This document shows positions 37,539 to 50,400 of a DNA stretch of 64,000 bases, piece by piece. The notes under the pieces were generated by a model that did not search any database, was not told the origin of the DNA, and was given only the letters and a program-made list of their open reading frames with translations. Source of the stretch: Acanthornis magna (taxonomy: Eukaryota > Chordata > Aves > Passeriformes > Acanthizidae); the NCBI GenBank assembly GCA_036785705.1, contig JAWUZG010000056.1:14986001-15050000 (forward strand), read 5' to 3'. The position numbers and the translations under genes are program-made. Numbering within the stretch: position 1 is the first letter of the stretch; each line of letters starts with the position of its first letter.

Positions 37539-40500
37539 CCGTTAGGTAAAGTAATAAAAAAAGAAAAGAAAAAAGGAATGTGATTATTTTAAAGGTTGAA
37601 GCTGGTTTCTCGGGTATTAAGAAAAAAAGATTCAGGTACTCACTTGATGGAAGAAGGGAGATCAGCTTGGAGAGATGTGAAATAGATTAATAAAATACAA
37701 GGAAAGAAAAAGTCTTAGCCTCATTTTCAGCTATGTAGAATTGTGTTCCTTGTGGCTGTGATTCTGGTGAGGGTTGGTTAGTGTTTGAACTGAGCCAAAA
37801 GTGTATGGACATAACTTTATAGAGCAAAGCAGGTGTTGCAAATACTCCCTGTTTTTACTTGAGTGTTTATAATTCATTGGCTTTATGATCCAATTTGGCC
37901 TTGTGGACTCAGCAGAAAACCTCCCTCTGATTCTCAAAAGTTCTTGATTTTGGACTCTCTCTGGTCACTTTTGTATTCCTACCAGGGAGATATTCCAGTG
38001 AAGTAGTTTACTGAATTGTGAATGAAATTCAGGCTTGTGAATATTTGCAAAAGTATCAAAGCTGGTTTATTCAAGAGATTCTGTGTGTAGTATGAACCTG
38101 ACTCTAAAAGCATCTTTCTGACCTATGATGGAATAGGAATCACATCGTACGACATGGTGTCAAGTCATGAATAACCAACACGCCTCACACTCAGGCTGTT
38201 AAACACAGCCAGCTGATTACTCAGGAGATGCAGATCTGAAGAAATTGTTTTAATATTTTTTGAATAGCAAGTTCAAGAAAATTGCTCTTTGCATATAGAC
38301 AATTCATGGGTCAAAAAAGGGGGAGCATTAATCACTTAAACTGTTCATTATGAACTAATCACCCAGCTCTAATTAACACCTTTTAGTGGATTTTAAAGGA
38401 AAAAAAAAAAAAACATAAACAGATGCAATGTAAACTTGACTAAATGCAGCACTCTTAAAGACAAGTAAATTCTTAGAAATAGATTTTAGAGTAGTATTAA
38501 AACATGTACAAATATCTACTCAGTTTAGGATTACACTAAGTAAATGCAGTAAAGCAGAATGATCTCAAAACTGTGAAGCCATAAACTTTATCTGAAGCCC
38601 TTTTAGAACTCAAACTTGCACTTCCCTGATGCCCCCAACAGACTTTTAAAAAGTCTGGCAAGTCTTGCTTTTTGATTGGCTTTACAGAGATTATTTTCAA
38701 GCATGGTGATCTATCAGGTGCTTCAGATAGTTTAATAACTATATTACCAGATGGCTTAAAGACATACTGGTTTTTATTAATCATTAACAGAAACACCCCC
38801 CATCTGAGTATTGCACATAAAGGCAATAAGTAAATTAAATAACATATTAAACTTCATTAATAAGAACCCTTCACTATAATAAGACCATCAGGTATCCCAA
38901 ATGGAGGTAGAGCTGTTCATATCCACAGAGTCTGTTGAGCTACACCTGCTGAAATTCACACTACACTTTCATGGCTCTGTGTGTCCTGCTTTGTCATTTA
39001 GAGCTAGATTTGTGTTAAAACTCCCCCAAAAAAAGTCTGTTGAAGCTGACTGGTCATTTTGTAATTTCTTTTGCTTTTCCCACAAGCTGTATATTTGCTA
39101 GGTCTATTTCTTTACAGACCTTAGTAGCTCCTTTCATCAGGCAGTGTAGGACTCCAGGAAATTGTGCTGCTCACCATTTGGCACAAAGATTCAAAGTCTC
39201 CTGTGCAGTGGCATGTCAGAAGCAAATGTGTAAAATGCTGCTTTTAAACGTTTGGTATTTGCAAGAAAAATACTGAGTTCCACAAAGAAATAATAGAGAA
39301 ACTTCTCCAGGGCCTCTCTTAGAAAAACCCCTTCTATATTCAAGGTGTAAATCACAGGAGGACACAAAATGTGATTTCTCTGAGCGGAGATGACTTCTCA
39401 GACAGCCTTATCTTCCTTTGCTGCAAGACCACACACTCATCCCTCCTTTTCATCATACTCTTTACAGCAATTAGACATTTTCCTATGTATTTCACACTGC
39501 TATGTAATTTCTTCTGACAGCTCATCAGCCACTTTGACTCATGACCTGTAATGGCATCCTTGTTTTTTGAGATGTTTGTTTATTTTTATTTTCCCCTCAC
39601 CAGAAGATGTGAGCACATATTATCATAGATGCATAAGGCCTATCAGTCATTTTTTTTTCAGGAGATATCCAGTAATAGAGCAATACTGTTCCCTCTCCAC
39701 CCACTTGTGATTTTTTTTCTTACCAATTTCCCTCAACTCCCTGAAAATAGCAGGTGCTTCTCTTCATTCACCTCCGCTTCATCCAGCCCATCTGTCTGAT
39801 TCTTCTATGAGAAAGATTAATGGGACATAACTCACTTCATCTCATGGTTTTTAACAGATCAGGGCGGAGGGGTAGGTGGAAATTCTATCCAATTTTAGAT
39901 GGATGTTTCATGATGAAGACCTGATGATGATATCGCAGCAGTAAATTTGGGATCTTTCAGAGTCTTGGTCTGTTTCCAAAGTATTTCACAGGCTTGTGTT
40001 TTGAATGTCACCATAAGTAAGTTGCTCTCTACCCATCCATCTCAAAAGCCATCACTACCGTACCAATTAGATGCATAAAGTGTGGTTGTGATAATGCTGC
40101 TTTAGCTTCGTAAGGCTAAATGCACACTGATCCCTCACTCACTCTGTGTTGCCCTGCGGGATCAGCCTTGGCAGGAGTGTTTGGAGGGGTTATAGGATTT
40201 GTTTGCTTGAAACATATTTTCAAGTAGCCCTTTAAAAAAACCCTTTCCCCCTTCTCACATACCTCTGTCTGTTTTCTCTCTTATCGTAAACCTTGCCATG
40301 CGAGTCGTGTCTGTTTTGTTGTTGCTGTTAAATTTTATGACTTTGTGTTGAGTGCTACTCTGCTCTGACTGTGGTCCTTCCGAAAAAAGTGAAAGTGCAC
40401 GAGCAGGGAGATGCCTCCGTGTATTCAGTGTGGCACACCCTGACATCTTTTACTGCCCAGACCTACACCCAGCCTCTCCTCCAGGTCTGTGCTGGTGTTT

Positions 40501-43500
40501 TATTGTTGGGCGAAGGGCTGCTATTTTCTGTCCCACTCTAGCAGAAGCTCAGCAAAAGAAATGGCTCTCTGTCCCCAGGAATAAAACATTTGATTTCTTT
40601 CTTCTGCTTGATTCCTACTTTTTGTGCAAGTTTGCAGCATGCACATGTGTGGGAGATAGGTCAAAAAGTTCATTCTGGAGGTGAAACTTTGCCTTCTCTT
40701 GGTGCATCTGTGACAGCTGCTAAAGGTGGCAGCTTCCCATGCAAATGTGAATTCTTGCGGAGCTTTGGCTTGCCTGGAAAAGTGAATGTGGTTGCATGTA
40801 AACATAGTGCCTTTGAAAGGGTAGAGAGGGTACCAGCACCCACTTTTGAAGCTGTAATGACCAAAAGTGCATCTTGAGGACATGGCTGGTTTTCCATTCC
40901 ATTGAGAACTTAGCCCTAAAAATCTCCTGCACGAGAGTTTACAGTCACAAAGTGTAATTTTCTATTCTGCTCTTCTACCAGTTTAGTTTACGAAGAAGAA
41001 AATGGTCTTTATATATACTCTACAACCTTTTGAAATCCTCTTTGCTCTTTTGAGTATTGCCCAGAGTGTAAATGAATGCGAGATTTGGCTTTAATACTTC
41101 AAATCCGTTCACATCCACGGGGCTTGTCATGTCTGTGCCACGTTGTACAAGAAGGCTGCCCTAGGAGAGCATTACACAGCCTCACCAAAGAGAATCCCCA
41201 GGGTAGTTCAATATCTGCACGGAGGCAGATGGATTGGTTGTAGTCTGTGATGCCAAACCAGCGTCTCCAATAATTTTTGATTTATCAGAGCAAGCACTCC
41301 TAAGATGAAGGGAATAAGCAGCTACCTGAAGCTGCTTCCTCTCCTCTAAAAACACTGCTCTGCCTCGTTCCTCTAAGGCTGAGAGCTTTCTGTCTGTAGC
41401 CTTGGTTCCAAACTCACATCTGTTATGCTTCCTCTGAGATCTTCCAGAGGTGTTCTCAGTCCCATAGTTTTCTGTCCAAGGGTCTGTTTTCCTTTAGGCT
41501 GCCAATCATGGTGTAGCAGTACACTGATTTTCTTCGCTGTGATGCTGTGTGATGAGAAAGGTTTGGGACTTTTGCTCTGTGTGGGAAGAGAAAAACTTTG
41601 GCGTAAAACTTTATCGTTTATTAAAATATTCAACCCCTTTGGATCCTCTGCTTTTAAAAAGTAAACAATGGGGAATAAAGCGCTCTTGCAAAGAAGTAGG
41701 TGTCAGGAAAACAGGATTCACTTTACTAAGAATCAACTGGTGATGACAGTGTGCTATATCTGTCTTTGCAGCTTTTAAATTCTCTTCTTGAGTTGGCTCT
41801 TGAAGCGAAGCACATGCTGCTTACAATGTGTGCAGTGCACTGCATACTTTGATTTTCTCCTATTTCTCGATTAGGAAAGAAAACAGGCACTAAATCTTGC
41901 CAGTAAACACAGAACTTTGAAATTCCAGCAGCTCCGTCTTGTTACTTCTCTATGCAATGGAGGGTTGTATTTGCTGGTCAGATCCAAGGGGCAGAGGTGG
42001 AAGTTCCTAAAAGCTGGAAGCCATCAAGCTTGAATTGAAAAATTCGGAACATTGGATACCCAAAACATGCTAGAAATTGGCTCATGTTCAAAGGTCTCAG
42101 TACCAATAATGTAAATAGAAAACACTAATTGACTAAAATACTAAATAGTACTTCTGATACCCTGACAAGAATGCAAAGTTTTCTTTCTTTGATAAACCTT
42201 CTGATCTGGACCAAGGTCAGAAAACCTGCATTTTAAGTCAGTGTATCATGATACTGGGGGGCAGCAGCACATGCTGGGCAGTTGTTGGGATCTCGCCTAA
42301 CTTCATAGGCTGGTACAGACTGAAGTTAAGGTGCTAAAAATGTGTGTTTTGGGGTGATTGTTTTGCCAGCAAAACTATCGAACATTACAGGTAAACATAC
42401 CTGAGTCATACGAAATCAATTTATTTTCATATACAAAAATAAAATAATTAGAACCTATTTCTCCATCCTTGAATTAAATGGATTTTTTAGCACTTTTCAG
42501 TGAAAATGGTAAATGCTTGCTGTAAAGAGCTTGGCTGAAGAAGTTTGCAATACTTAAAAATTTTAACTTTCAATGGTGAAGGAAAAATAAAGCTTTAGAA
42601 TATTGAAGCTGTACTGGTTGATTTACTGAAGTTGGTATCAGGCCATTCCATGGCCATAACTTATGTTGTAAGTAAAATTCTGAAACTCCTCAGTGTTAAT
42701 TTCTCTATATATAGCATATTATAAAAAATAATCCTCCAGTTCTTGTGTGGGCAGAGGTCTTGAAAGTCCCCGATGGAAATTTTTGCTCTAGAATGCTGTT
42801 AGCATCAGGTGGCTCTTAATTATGAGCACAGGGTTTAAAAACTCTGATTTAACAAAACACCTCCTCCAGAGATTCAATAATGCTCCAAAATAAACGCAGC
42901 AAATTCTGCATTTGTTCCATTAGGAGATAAGCACTGAGTTTAAGGTAGAAGTGAACAAATGCAGAGTGTATATTCAAGTTCCATGGAAATGAGAAGTGCC
43001 AATGAGAACTTATGGTTTAGAAAAAAAAATTGGCAAAATCTTGGGAAGTGGTTTAAGCTATGTTTGAAGTTCAGTGTCTCGGGATATTGTGCTCTTCCAG
43101 TCTGGTCAACTCCAGATTAATGTCAATGAGGTGTTTGGTTATTTATTTTCTCATGGTAGGTGATCAACCTGTGCTTCAAGTCTAGGAGTGAATATTTCCA
43201 TGGAAGTTTGCTGCAAAGTTCCTGTGAGACTTTTGCAGCACAAGTTTGAAAGATGCAGTGACTGAGTATTAAAAAAGACCAAGGGATGCTCGTGAGGAGA
43301 GGGATTTTTATAGGATTGTGTTGCTTCTTACACTTGTAATCTACAGCAGAGAGATTTTGTTAATACAGCAAACTTTCTGAGTTTGGGTTAAAATATTTGT
43401 GCATTTGCTGTGATTCTCTGGTTTCGTTTTGAAAACCCAGAGTTTAACAAACCAAAATTTATAACAACATGCATAAAAAACCTCTCTTCCTAAGGGTGCA

Positions 43501-46419
43501 TCCTTATTAACAGACTTCAGCTTAAACTTGATCTAAGATTTTTGCTCCATTTTTGCATCAAAGCCATTGATTCTCATAGGAGCTTGGTCATTTGTGCCCC
43601 TCAACAATATGACTTTGTTTTCCTAGGCAGTAAACTGCAGGTCTGTAATTTAAACTCGGATTGTTGTCTCACATGTGTACATCAGGAAATATGGGTCTAT
43701 TGCTTATAGAAGGAACAGTGAAACTCATCGGATGCTTTAAATCACCACACAATTGGAAATTTGAATGTTTGGAAGAGCTATGAGTAAAGGAATCAGAGCT
43801 AGAATTGTGCAAAACTATTTAAAGCAGGGGAAGGATGTCAAGAAAGGAGTAGAGGATCTTTTCCTTTGAATATCTGAGCATGAAATTCCTGGTCAAGTGC
43901 ACACATAAATTATCTTTTTCTTCATTCTCCACCCACCACTTTTTCTTCTTTTTTTTTTTTATTTTTTTTTTTAAACTTTTTTTAAAATCTGAGCTTGGCT
44001 GCTGCAGTCTGTGTTGCTTAGTAATTCTGACCTACACAGTAGCTCAGGAGTGGTGGCCTAAGTTCTTAATGTTCTACTGGGGAAAATTTAATCAGCAAAA
44101 ATAATTGTCTTGCTTGCAGTGGAGAGGAAAAAAAGGGGGGCTCGGCATGCATGACAGAACCTGCGTGGACCACCAGAAAAGTGTGGTGGGGTTGGAAGGT
44201 GTTAGAGCTCCTTTTTAGAACAATCTGATCAGAAGGCAAATATCTAAAGGGAAAAGGAATCCGAAAAGAGTGTTGAAGTGCCAGAATGCACCAGCTAATA
44301 ACTTTAAATAGTTCATTGAGTCTTCCGGAATTTTTTTTGTTCTTCTTCGGGAATAATCTGCTTACATCGTTAAGACCTCAGCTAAGCTCAGTAACACAAA
44401 TTACCAGATGTTGTATCCCCTAGTTTTTTCCATCAAAAGACCAACCACCAAGCTTGTTGAAAGAGAGAGGTCATTGTCCTTCCCTGGCAATAAAACTATT
44501 TTTGCAACTCCTAAGAAATGAAATGAGAATACCTTTCAGCTGTAGAGGGGATCCTATCTCCTGCTTCTTCCAAGTTTCCCTGTTTTGCTTTGTTATTTTC
44601 TAATAATGCACTCATGTGTAAGCTAATAATGTGAACAGAGGGAAAATGAAGAGTTTAAAAAAAAAAAAAGACAGAATGAATTAGGGCAATTGAGGTCGCT
44701 CTCTTTCATTTTTGCTGGAAGGATTTTAGCCCTAGTTTTTACCTTATCGCTTATTACACAATTTATGATAAAATGAGATGTGATTCCATTCTTATTGTTG
44801 TGCTATAGCCTATTGAACATGCATATATAGAATTCATTTCAAATTTAAACACTATCTTAATTATAAATTGAATAAAATGGACAACCTATCAGATTCCCTA
44901 AATTGCATTCTAACAAATAATTTCATTTTCCATTACTTTTCCACCAATGATATACTGGGCATAACAATGTTGAGTATACACCCTGTTCTTCTACTTTAAT
45001 TGTGCCAGAGATTTTGCTGTGTGACAACTGTTTCTCTGTGGGCATGTGTGTTACTTGCCATTTGTTCCATAAACTGTTTTTTTTTTTTAGATATTTTAGT
45101 GAGGTTATAGAGAAGCTTAGAAAATATTTGTACAAATTTTATTTCTCTCCGTCTTTTAAGTCTCATCCTACCACAGGCATTGCAATTCACAGCTTGTAGT
45201 TTGACATGCACAGCTTGGTTTGAACTAGGTTATTCAGTTTGAAAATATACGTACAACCCAGATTCCATACGGATTTTTAATGTATGAGGTCACAACGTGG
45301 TCCATATCTCATCTGGAATTTGAAAGATAACAGCAAAACAGATCTAACAAAATAACTGATGTCTGTTTATCACTCTGCATTTTCTAGTGTTATTTGGAAT
45401 TTAGATATTTTTCTATAGTAAAGCAGCCAGGTGGTATTAAAAAAAAAATATATATTCAAAAGGCATTAAAAGGTTTAGTGATGTTTTCTACTAACTTTTG
45501 AGAAGTATTTAAGAATTAGGATGTGGAAAAATTATAGCAAGAGGTAAAACCACCAAAAATGATACCATCAGGGAAAAGGACAGGAATGTGTGTTAGTAGC
45601 TTCATAAGACCCATGACTTTTTAATTCTCTGTGTTAAACCTCTGTTCAGATTTTAACTCAAGTTTACCAAGTACTTCCATTACAATATCTCAAAAATTGC
45701 AGAGATAAAATATATAAAAGGTTTGATCTCTTTTTCATTATATAGTTTATACTTCATAAATAAACCCCTGTGTATTTTAAGATTTCAAATGTATTCCAGC
45801 CAAATGTAGACTTTTTTATACCTGGCAAAAGACTCTATCTTAAAATAGCTGAACATCTGCTTTTTTATTAAACATGCAGTTTATAATTTATTTAGATTTT
45901 AGTTGTTTCATTTGGCTTTAAAAAACAAAGGGCAACTGAACCCTGATTTCTCAAGGGATTTCTGAAAAGTTGTTGTACTTTCCATGTTATTATTTTTATA
46001 GAAAAATAATTATTATTTAAATGCTAAGTTCAAAGTGGTTAGCAATACTTGTTACACTTTTTTGAGTCTAAATAAACTTTCTTCCATCAGAAGAAACAAA
46101 ATTGGACAATAAATATAAATTTAAAAAATTGGATGCTCTTAATTCAGCATTTTTCTCGTGTCATAAAGAAGATTTTATTCAAATTCCTATTCTTTTTAAC
46201 TTTCTTTTAAAAGTATATACTTAAAAAACTGACTTCCTTCAGCTTTCTCATATCATAAATTACTCACAGTTCCATGCCGTGTTTAAACTGGCAGAAATAA
46301 ATAAACAAAACACTTGTTGCATTTCAAAGAATATTTCTCCCCCTCCGAAGTTTGCAAATAGGGCATAAAATCTAACAGTGCCTGAGAAATTCTAGGAACA
46401 AGCTGAAGCATCCCAGCAA

Positions 46420-46830
46420 TGTGGCAGCGGCTGAGCTGCACACACAGCGCCGCTCCCTTTAATATTTTGCACTTTACGAGTTTTTCTCCACGACGAAACC
46501 TACAATTTTTTAACCATTTTCCCCCCTAGCCGAAATGATTTGCTATCACCGCAACTCGATCTGTTATCTCCCAAATAGTTTCAACTGTGTTAATGTGTGC
46601 ATGTACTTCTCCCCCCCCTTCTCTTATCAGGCTCTCGGCAGCATTTGTGATTCATAGCAGTCATCAAAGTGATAATAAACTCATTCACAATACTAACAAA
46701 CATGGGGCTCCCAGTTATTTACGAGGCAAATTCACAGCGATGCCGGGCAGTGGAACAGGGGAGAATCAAGATGGTGTTGATTGATAAATTGACAGGTTAA
46801 TTTACAAGTGGATAATAGGAGTTAGACCCG
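46420..46830. promoter_or_regulatory. Candidate enhancer with HOX-PBX and MEIS sites
   Basis: TGATTGAT at 46778-46785 fits the PBX-HOX dimer site and is followed after AAAT by TGACAG at 46790-46795, the MEIS/PREP core; a TTAATTTA box comes next. This HOX-PBX-MEIS arrangement is typical of Hox-responsive enhancers. AAGATGGTG just upstream resembles a YY1 site. The block has about 13 CpGs in 330 bp (for example CAGCGCCGCTC, CCACGACGAAACC, ACCGCAACTCGATC), well above the neighbourhood, and no transposon similarity. Motifs are seen; enhancer function and conservation are inferred. Confidence 0.45.
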
Positions 46831-47279
46831 GAGGGAGCGCCAGCAGCCCCGGCTCTAGCTTGGTTGCACTGCCATCTGTCTTGTGCCTGGGAATCTGCAG
46901 GAGCGATTCCGCAATTCCCAAATTCCGCACAAAACCCTCTGTTTTTTGCGGGTGGTTTAATTCCACAGCCCACGGACCCCTCTCCCTGCCGGGCAGGTGA
47001 CCTGGACCTGCAGAAATGCCACCAGACCTTCGTTGCCTAAAATGTGAAGTGTTTCTGAGGTCCTGGAGTACTTTTGCTTGGCATTTAATTGTGAAAAGAA
47101 AAATATTTTTGCAGGTTGTAGTAGTAGATGCAGGTCTGTGCCGCTCGCATTGCTTAAAAAGTGATTGTGTTGTTTTCCGTTTCATGTTCATCTGAAATAT
47201 TTCTTTTTAAGGTCAGCAAAATAAACAAAACTAACTTTTAACCTATCTTATTATTGACTTTTCTTACTCAAAATATATT
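46831..47279. other. Spacer between two candidate regulatory blocks
   Basis: Non-coding sequence with moderate GC. The minus-strand open frame 46802-47191 (129 codons) has no recognisable product or splice signals and is probably chance. Confidence 0.5.
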
Positions 47280-47500
47280 CATCTCAGTGTTGCATCTGGC
47301 CGACAGGAACTTCGTAGCCAAATATTTCTCCCGTTTAGTTGGGAGCGCTGAATAAGTTCTGTGAGTCACCTCACTTTTGTAATCCCTAGGAGCCATTTTT
47401 ATGGCAATCAATCACTGTTTTTTATGTCATTAAGCATTTAACTAAACTGATTGTTGGCTTCCCCACAATGACCCGAAATTTCATGGAATTCAAGATCAAG
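47280..47500. promoter_or_regulatory. Candidate regulatory block with TGATTGAT site
   Basis: ATCAATCA at 47407-47414 is TGATTGAT on the minus strand, the same PBX-HOX-type octamer found about 630 bp upstream. It is flanked by CCATTTTTATGG (containing TTTATGG, a caudal/posterior-HOX type box) and GTCATTAAGCATTTAACTAA. Several CpGs (GGCCGACAGG, CTTCGTAG, TCCCGTTTAG, GAGCGCTG) lie in the first 80 bp. Confidence 0.35.
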
Positions 47501-49354
47501 GAGCAGTTGCCATTATGTGTCTTTGAAGTTAATATGTTCCAGCCTTGCATTTTAGCATTGTGGAAGTTTTATTGGGAAAATAAAAGGGGTGGTCAGAAAT
47601 ACAGTTTTCTTTTTACAGTAAGTGTTAAACGGTGGGGAAAGTGTTTTGTTTTAAATACCTGGGATGTTTCTGCTGCGGTTGCTGATGTTCATCAGCTGCC
47701 CAGAACTGGATCCCAAAAATTTGGGTGATGGGATGTGCTGATGCCTCCTGTGTTTAGCCCATATAAGTAAGCCTGTGTTGCACTTACTGCATGTCAAATT
47801 CTGGGAATGTGGGATCTGCAATTCCTGGTGAGACCAGGAAATCCAGGATTTCATTCTGCAGCTCAGGATCTGAATGGGCACAAAGCACAGCACCTGAGTT
47901 TCTGCTGCTTTTATTTTCTCCTAAACCGCTGTTAAATTCAGGGATACCTAGCGCACCTCCCGGATCTGGGATTCCCTTCCCGGTTGTTCCTGGAGCCCCA
48001 GTGGAGAGGAGTAGATGCTCTGGTGGGCTTGCACGGAATGTTAATCGCGCCTGGTGAACAGGAGAGATTCGTAATGCTCCAAATGAAGTTGTGAAGGCAT
48101 TCAGGGGCAAATCCTTTCCTCCACGCCTCGCCCAAACGTGGAGGCTTTGGCATGGGGAGCTCTGTGGGGAGCAGGGGAAGGAACAAACCTCTCTTGCAGG
48201 GCTCGGCTGTGCCCCCCAAGCTCCAGGCACACACCTCTGGGTTTGTCTGTCTGTCACAGGGTGGGTCTGAGACCACTGCTCACCCCAACCCCGTGCCAGC
48301 AGCAAGGACCCCCTGCAACCAGAGAAACCCCAACCATCAGAGAAACCCTGTCCTGATAAATCGCTGCAGTGAGATTGTGTCTTTGGCTGATGATTTGCTG
48401 GTCAGAAAAGTGTGAAGGCGGCTGAGATTTTCAGGGGCTGCATCCGCAGGGAAACTGAAACCCCAAACAAACCTCACCCCACCCAGACTGCAGAGATGAA
48501 ACCCAGTATTTCTCATGCACAGCCAGCCAACCAAAGTTTCAAAAAGATAACAAAAACCACATGAAAGTTGGGCTTTTACAGGAAGAAACTTTAAAATCGA
48601 ACAATTTTCTAGCCTTTACTGAGGAGTTAGGAAGATATTGCTGGTGTTTATAAGGAAGCACTACCAGCTGAATTTAGTGATCTGCCTGCCTCATCCTGCT
48701 CACCATTGCAACTGGGCAGTTTTTCTTAACTGATTTGGGGTCATTTTTCTGTGCAGTGATTGTTTGATGGAAGAAATTTGCTTTGTTGCAGAGAGTCAAT
48801 TAGTTAAAACCAGAATGAAAACCAGTATCTCCCTGGGAAGGCGAATACTCATTTACTTTATTCAGATCTTTTTTTATTGTTTAGTAAAAGAGCCAAGACA
48901 ATCTTGAATCATGATCTTGGGAAAGAGGAGCAAAGTTTTAAAGCAGCAGGTGAGATGAGGGTTCACGACAGGAGTTAGTAAAAGTTGGTGAAAATCATCT
49001 GATCCACTGCTCTACTTGATGGGCTTTGCTGCTCTTCCAACTTGAATTTTGTGCCCTCTTCACCTGTTTTGTACTGATTTGGGGCTATTTATTTTCTGGT
49101 AGCTATCTATTGTGGTGTTGAACTGATTTAGCTGGGTTTTTTTTCCATGTCTTTGCTTTCTTCTGAGCCATCTGGACAGTGACAGGTTTGCAGACTCATA
49201 GATGATAATAGTAATTACTCTTAGAAATGAATTTTAAAACATTCTGATAAAAGTTTTTTTGCAAACATTGAGTAACGATAAGAATGTAATAGGGTGGTGT
49301 TTGGCCCTGATTTTTTTATTAAAGTGTGAGAACTGTGGATGTCTAAATAAAGCC

Positions 49355-49388
49355 TGTGTGTATATATATATTTATATGTACACACACA
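49355..49388. repeat. TG/TA/CA alternating tract with dyad symmetry
   Basis: TGTGTGTATATATATA is followed by TTTATATGTACACACACA in mirror-complement order. The ends (TGTGTGTA and TACACACA) are perfectly complementary and the centre is AT alternating. The tract can fold into a hairpin or cruciform, and purine-pyrimidine alternation favours Z-DNA in the outer parts. Confidence 0.8.
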
Positions 49389-50381
49389 GAGATGTGTAAA
49401 TGTTAACAATTCTGACATAAGTTCAGGTGCCTATTTTTGGGGGGTTTTAATGCTGCAACATAGGGCTACAAAGACCATGAAAAAAAGAAGGTGCATGTGC
49501 ATTTAAATCCCTCGTTTTCCTGGACGCACATAGCCATAGCAAACGACAGGTGAGTTACAAGCAGAGAATATTTAGACTCATTGATTTTCATTATTACTTC
49601 TTTCTCATTCCATATGTCACATCAAAGCATGGTGGTATTCTGTTTGGAAAGGAGATCAATGCCAGGAGATCGGACTGATCCTTGCTATTCACAAGGAGTT
49701 TCCAAATTCTGTGGGTGACATAGGATAAAAGTGACCCTGGATTTGCTGTGACTGTTTTCTTAAGTTTAGTCAGACAGACTGCACAAAGAGAGAAAAAAGA
49801 AAAAAAGAGCATAGATTCTGGCTTAGTACAAAAACTATTCTCTTAATTGAAGCTTATTTAAAAACTTAGATATTCTTTTCAACTACAATGCTGGAAGATT
49901 GTCTTGACTTTATTATTCTGAATCATTTCAAGTAAAAGTGCACATCTCTCCTCAGTAAACATATTTTATGAATCAATCCATGCAAATAATGCTTTCTTCA
50001 ATTGTGCACTTCCTAAAATAACATGTTGACATCAAATCATCCTGTTTTGAAGAGTTTGTAATAATAAATAATAATCAATGCTGCAGACTGAAGGATGCAT
50101 CAATTATATTTATTTTATCCACAGCAGAGACTCTCTCGGTTGTGTATTTTTCTCCAATAATTTTGCACATTTTATTGTAAAGTGTACTTCACTCTAATTG
50201 GCAATGTGGCTGTTGACTGCTGATTGAGACAAAATTACACTTTGCCTGAAACAAAAAATTGAGTTCTATTATGTGAAATCTAAAATATTGCCGTAGTCTT
50301 GCAGGATTATTCTAGAATGTGGTTTAGCAGGGACAAAAGAGAATTGAAGAACAGGTAGTGTAAAGAAATAGAACTTCATGC

Positions 50382-50400
50382 AAAAAAAAAAAAAAAAAAA
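50382..50400. repeat. A19 homopolymer run
   Basis: Nineteen consecutive A, then GAAAATG. No retroposed body or AATAAA is recognisable immediately upstream. Confidence 0.85.

Larger units (their letters stand above)
33961..46419. other. Long non-coding stretch, no gene seen
   Basis: No supported gene over 12 kb. It holds homopolymer runs at 37522-37538, 38400-38413, 43950-43972 and 44657-44669 and a CpG-enriched patch at 35232-35500. A block at 36980-37330 has several homeodomain and nuclear-receptor-like motifs (for example GGTCAAAGGTA near 37320). Open frames are short and unremarkable. Confidence 0.5.

Noticed and set aside
47784..48305. 173-codon minus-strand open frame in a GC-richer patch
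   Set aside because: The translation is Pro/Ser/Gly-rich with no family resemblance, and frames on both strands are long here, as expected from composition alone.
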